From Bog-756 sp963806455 (GTDB lineage Bacteria > Actinomycetota > Acidimicrobiia > Acidimicrobiales > RAAP-2), in NCBI GenBank assembly GCA_963806455.1, contig CAWDXZ010000003.1, forward strand, positions 124,001 through 188,000: a stretch of DNA of 64,000 nucleotides, written 5' to 3'. The notes beneath the pieces are model-generated. The model saw only the letters and a program-made list of their open reading frames with translations. It ran no database searches and was not told the DNA's origin. Made by a program: the position numbers and the translations under genes. Of this stretch, positions 62,012-64,000 are shown one piece after another (the first letter of the stretch is position 1; every line of letters starts with the position of its first letter).

Positions 62012-62316
62012 CCCCGGTGTCCGTGGTCGAGGTGACCACCCCGCAGCCATCCGCCGCCGGGGGCCCCACCCCGGCCCGCAGCCGGACGGCGAAGTGGCTG
62101 ATCTCGATGGTCCGCGGCTACCAGCTGGCCCGGGCCGGTCGTCCCTCGGGTTGCCGGTTCATCCCCAGTTGCTCGGAGTACGCCATCGGAGCGGTCGGGG
62201 TCCACGGCACCTTCCGTGGCTCCGCCCTGGCGGCCAGGCGTCTCCTGCGCTGCCACCCCTGGGGCGGCCATGGCGTCGACCCCGTTCCGGATGAGGGGGA
62301 CTCATGCAATCGCTGA
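62008..62316 (+). CDS. yidD: membrane protein insertion efficiency factor YidD
   Basis: A 102-residue protein with the diagnostic core GRPSGCRFIPSCSEYAIGAVGVHGTFRGSALAARRLLRCHPWGGHGVDPVP. About 25 extra N-terminal residues precede the usual amphipathic helix. Overlaps the yidC start by 13 bp. Confidence 0.95.
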   Translation: MTPVSVVEVTTPQPSAAGGPTPARSRTAKWLISMVRGYQLARAGRPSGCRFIPSCSEYAIGAVGVHGTFRGSALAARRLLRCHPWGGHGVDPVPDEGDSCNR

Positions 62317-63569
62317 TCAAGAGCATCGGCAAGATCTTCCAACCCCTCCTCGACGCTGTCGGCGGGATCCTGGCCTTCTTCTACTCGATCATCCCCAACT
62401 ACCCGATCGACGTCGCCCTGCTCACCATCCTCATCATGGCCCTGCTCACCCCCCTGACGGTCAAGAGCACCAAGAACATGGCGGCCATGCAGGCGCTCGG
62501 CCCGGAGATGAAGAAGCTGCAGCAGAAGTACAAGGGCGCGGAAAATCGCACCCAACTCAATGAAGAAATGATGAAGCTCTACAAAGAGCACAATGTGAAC
62601 CCGGCATCTGGGTGCCTTCCAATGCTGTTGCAGATGCCAGCTTTCTTTATTCTTTACAGCGTCATTCGAGGTATGACCAATGTGGTGACCCACACGGTGT
62701 ACCACGTCACCTTGAGCGGCAAGAAGGTTCCGGTCTCCGTGAGCGTCGCCGACCCGCGCTACATCCCGGTGCACAGCCGCATGTACGAGGACATCGTGGC
62801 CGCTCACGGGCAGCTCAATTCCTTCGGGCTCAACTTCGCCGACAAGCTGCTCTCCCATCACAGCTCCATCTGGGTGGCCATCCCCTACCTGTTGCTGGTG
62901 GCGGCGTCGGTCGGCCTCCAGTATCTGCAGATGGCCAGACTCAATGCGAGAAACCCGCAAGCTGCTCAGGCCAATCCCCAAGCGGCCATGCTCCAGAAAT
63001 ATATGCCGCTTATCTTTGGGTTTATTTATATAAATGTGGCGGCAATTCTCAACGTCTATTTTATCGTTTCAAGTGCCATACGCATCGGCACACAAGAAAT
63101 CCTCTTCCGCAAGGGGATCGTCGGCGGCCCTCCACCCCCGCCGACGGCCGGGACGGACGCCCCGGACCAGAAGCGTCCGAAGACCCCGGTGGTGGATCGG
63201 ACCGAACGCGCCCTGCCCAAGCCCAGGCGCGCCGACCCGCCGGCCGGAAGCGGGAACGGCACCGCCAGAGGCGACAGCGGCAGAGGACCTGGCGGCACCC
63301 GAAACCCGACCCCGGCCAAGCCGGGGGCCAAGAGCCCTGCCCGGGGATCCACCCCGGGCAAGACGGCCGGCGGGGCGGCCCGGCCCAACGGGAGCAGGTC
63401 GGGGGGCAACGGATCGGGAGCGAACCGGCCCCGAGCCAAAGGCTCGGGCGGCGCGGGCAACGGCAGAAGCGGTACGAACGGCCGGGCTGCCGACGCGTCC
63501 CCGGACGAATCCACGCCGTCCAAAGCTCACCCGCGCTCGAAGGCCAAGCGCGAGCGAAAGGCACGATAA
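62304..63569 (+). CDS. yidC: membrane protein insertase YidC
   Basis: A 421-residue insertase that works with and without SecYEG. TM1 (IDVALLTILIMALLTPLTVKSTKNM), the cytoplasmic loop LQQKYKGAENRTQLNEEMMKLYKEHNVNPASGCLPMLLQMPAFF and the last helices (MPLIFGFIYINVAAILNVYFIVSSAI) are as expected. The C-terminal 140 residues are a long basic, Gly/Pro-rich tail. Two stretches (about 62541-62680 and 62940-63110) use AT-rich codons rare elsewhere in the window. Confidence 0.96.
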   Translation: MQSLIKSIGKIFQPLLDAVGGILAFFYSIIPNYPIDVALLTILIMALLTPLTVKSTKNMAAMQALGPEMKKLQQKYKGAENRTQLNEEMMKLYKEHNVNPASGCLPMLLQMPAFFILYSVIRGMTNVVTHTVYHVTLSGKKVPVSVSVADPRYIPVHSRMYEDIVAAHGQLNSFGLNFADKLLSHHSSIWVAIPYLLLVAASVGLQYLQMARLNARNPQAAQANPQAAMLQKYMPLIFGFIYINVAAILNVYFIVSSAIRIGTQEILFRKGIVGGPPPPPTAGTDAPDQKRPKTPVVDRTERALPKPRRADPPAGSGNGTARGDSGRGPGGTRNPTPAKPGAKSPARGSTPGKTAGGAARPNGSRSGGNGSGANRPRAKGSGGAGNGRSGTNGRAADASPDESTPSKAHPRSKAKRERKAR

Positions 63570-63573
63570 GGGG

Positions 63574-64000
63574 TGGAGTGGGTCGAAGCCAGCGGCAAGT
63601 CACTGTCGGAAGCGAAGGAGATCGCCCTCGACCTCCTCGGTGTCGCCGAGGATGATGCCGAGTTCGTGGTCCTCAGTGAACCCAAGGCAGGACTGTTCGG
63701 GCGGGTCCGCGGGGAAGCACGGGTCCAGGCCCGCGTTCGGCCGGTCGCTCCTCCACCCAAGCGGGGACGGCGTCAACGTGCGGATCGGGCCCGGGGCACT
63801 CGTGAGAGTGGCACTCGGAGGCGCGGCAACAACGGGAAGCCTGACGGGGGCGATCGGACCAAGAAGCCGGCGGGTGCCAATGGCAAGGGGCAGGCGACGA
63901 AGACGGTCAGTCCGCCGGCTGACGGAGCCGGTGATCGGGAGGAGGCCCCGGCTCGCCCGGGCCGCTCACGACGGGGGGGGCGCGGCGCCGCCGGAGGAGC
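63574..64000 (+). CDS. jag: Jag/SpoIIIJ-associated RNA-binding protein (3' end outside window)
   Basis: Open from GTG 63574 to the right edge. VEWVEASGKSLSEAKEIALDLLG followed by EFVVLSEPKAGLFGRVRGEARVQARV is the Jag N-terminal domain. A long basic, Gly-rich linker fills the rest; KH and R3H domains are expected beyond the edge. Four bases after the yidC stop. Confidence 0.9.

Overview
This 64 kb window comes from a GC-rich bacterial chromosome and ends at the replication origin. The right end reads jag-yidC-yidD-rnpA-rpmH / dnaA-dnaN-recF-dciA-gyrB-gyrA-tRNA-Ile, the classical oriC neighbourhood. Frequent GTG starts, GTGA/ATGA stop-start overlaps, an F420-type LLM oxidoreductase, an LCP cell-wall ligase and many TetR/WYL regulators point to Actinomycetota. 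The gene style resembles Acidimicrobiia, but that placement is inference without database support.

Layout. 1-5395: a translationally coupled set (FG-GAP propeller protein, GH13 alpha-glucosidase, AtsA-like sulfatase). 5406-9424: a GH114-like secreted glycosidase, an MmpL transporter, a small membrane protein and a DinB-fold protein. 9632-14911: DUF2855 protein, TetR regulator, propeller-like protein, and a DHA2 exporter fused to a winged-helix domain. 15016-21855: SRPBCC protein, chorismate-lyase-like protein, KimA-type K+ transporter, WYL regulator, unknown protein, Baeyer-Villiger-type monooxygenase. 21883-28467: LCP protein, TetR/DHA2 efflux pair with a double operator, pirin, RodZ-like protein. 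28516-31996: broken ctaG, beta-carbonic anhydrase, small Tat protein, DUF4331 protein. 32000-40079: a catabolic-looking stretch with two paralogous amidohydrolases, ArsC, LLM oxidoreductase, EthD-like protein, acyl-CoA synthetase, SRPBCC protein and nitroreductase. 40122-45877: GGDEF/EAL signalling protein, lipoprotein, GNAT, a DUF2510-like membrane protein and a lone cNMP-binding domain.

46201-51973 is an integrated element of about 5.7 kb in tRNA-Ile(GAT). It has a tyrosine integrase and an excisionase next to the intact tRNA, a 45-bp displaced tRNA 3' end at the far side, and shared CGCGCGATG repeats near both ends. Its cargo is a DUF4143 ATPase, an autoregulated HTH/Clp-N gene pair, and small unknown genes. 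The displaced and current tRNA 3' ends differ by compensatory T-stem changes, so the element brought its own version of the tRNA end.

A recurrent oddity is single-base indels, mostly at short homopolymers, in ctaG (three), the SIMPL-domain gene (two that cancel) and the integrase (two that cancel). Residual assembly error is the simplest explanation. Coordinates were read by eye; family names rest on motif recognition, not searches.
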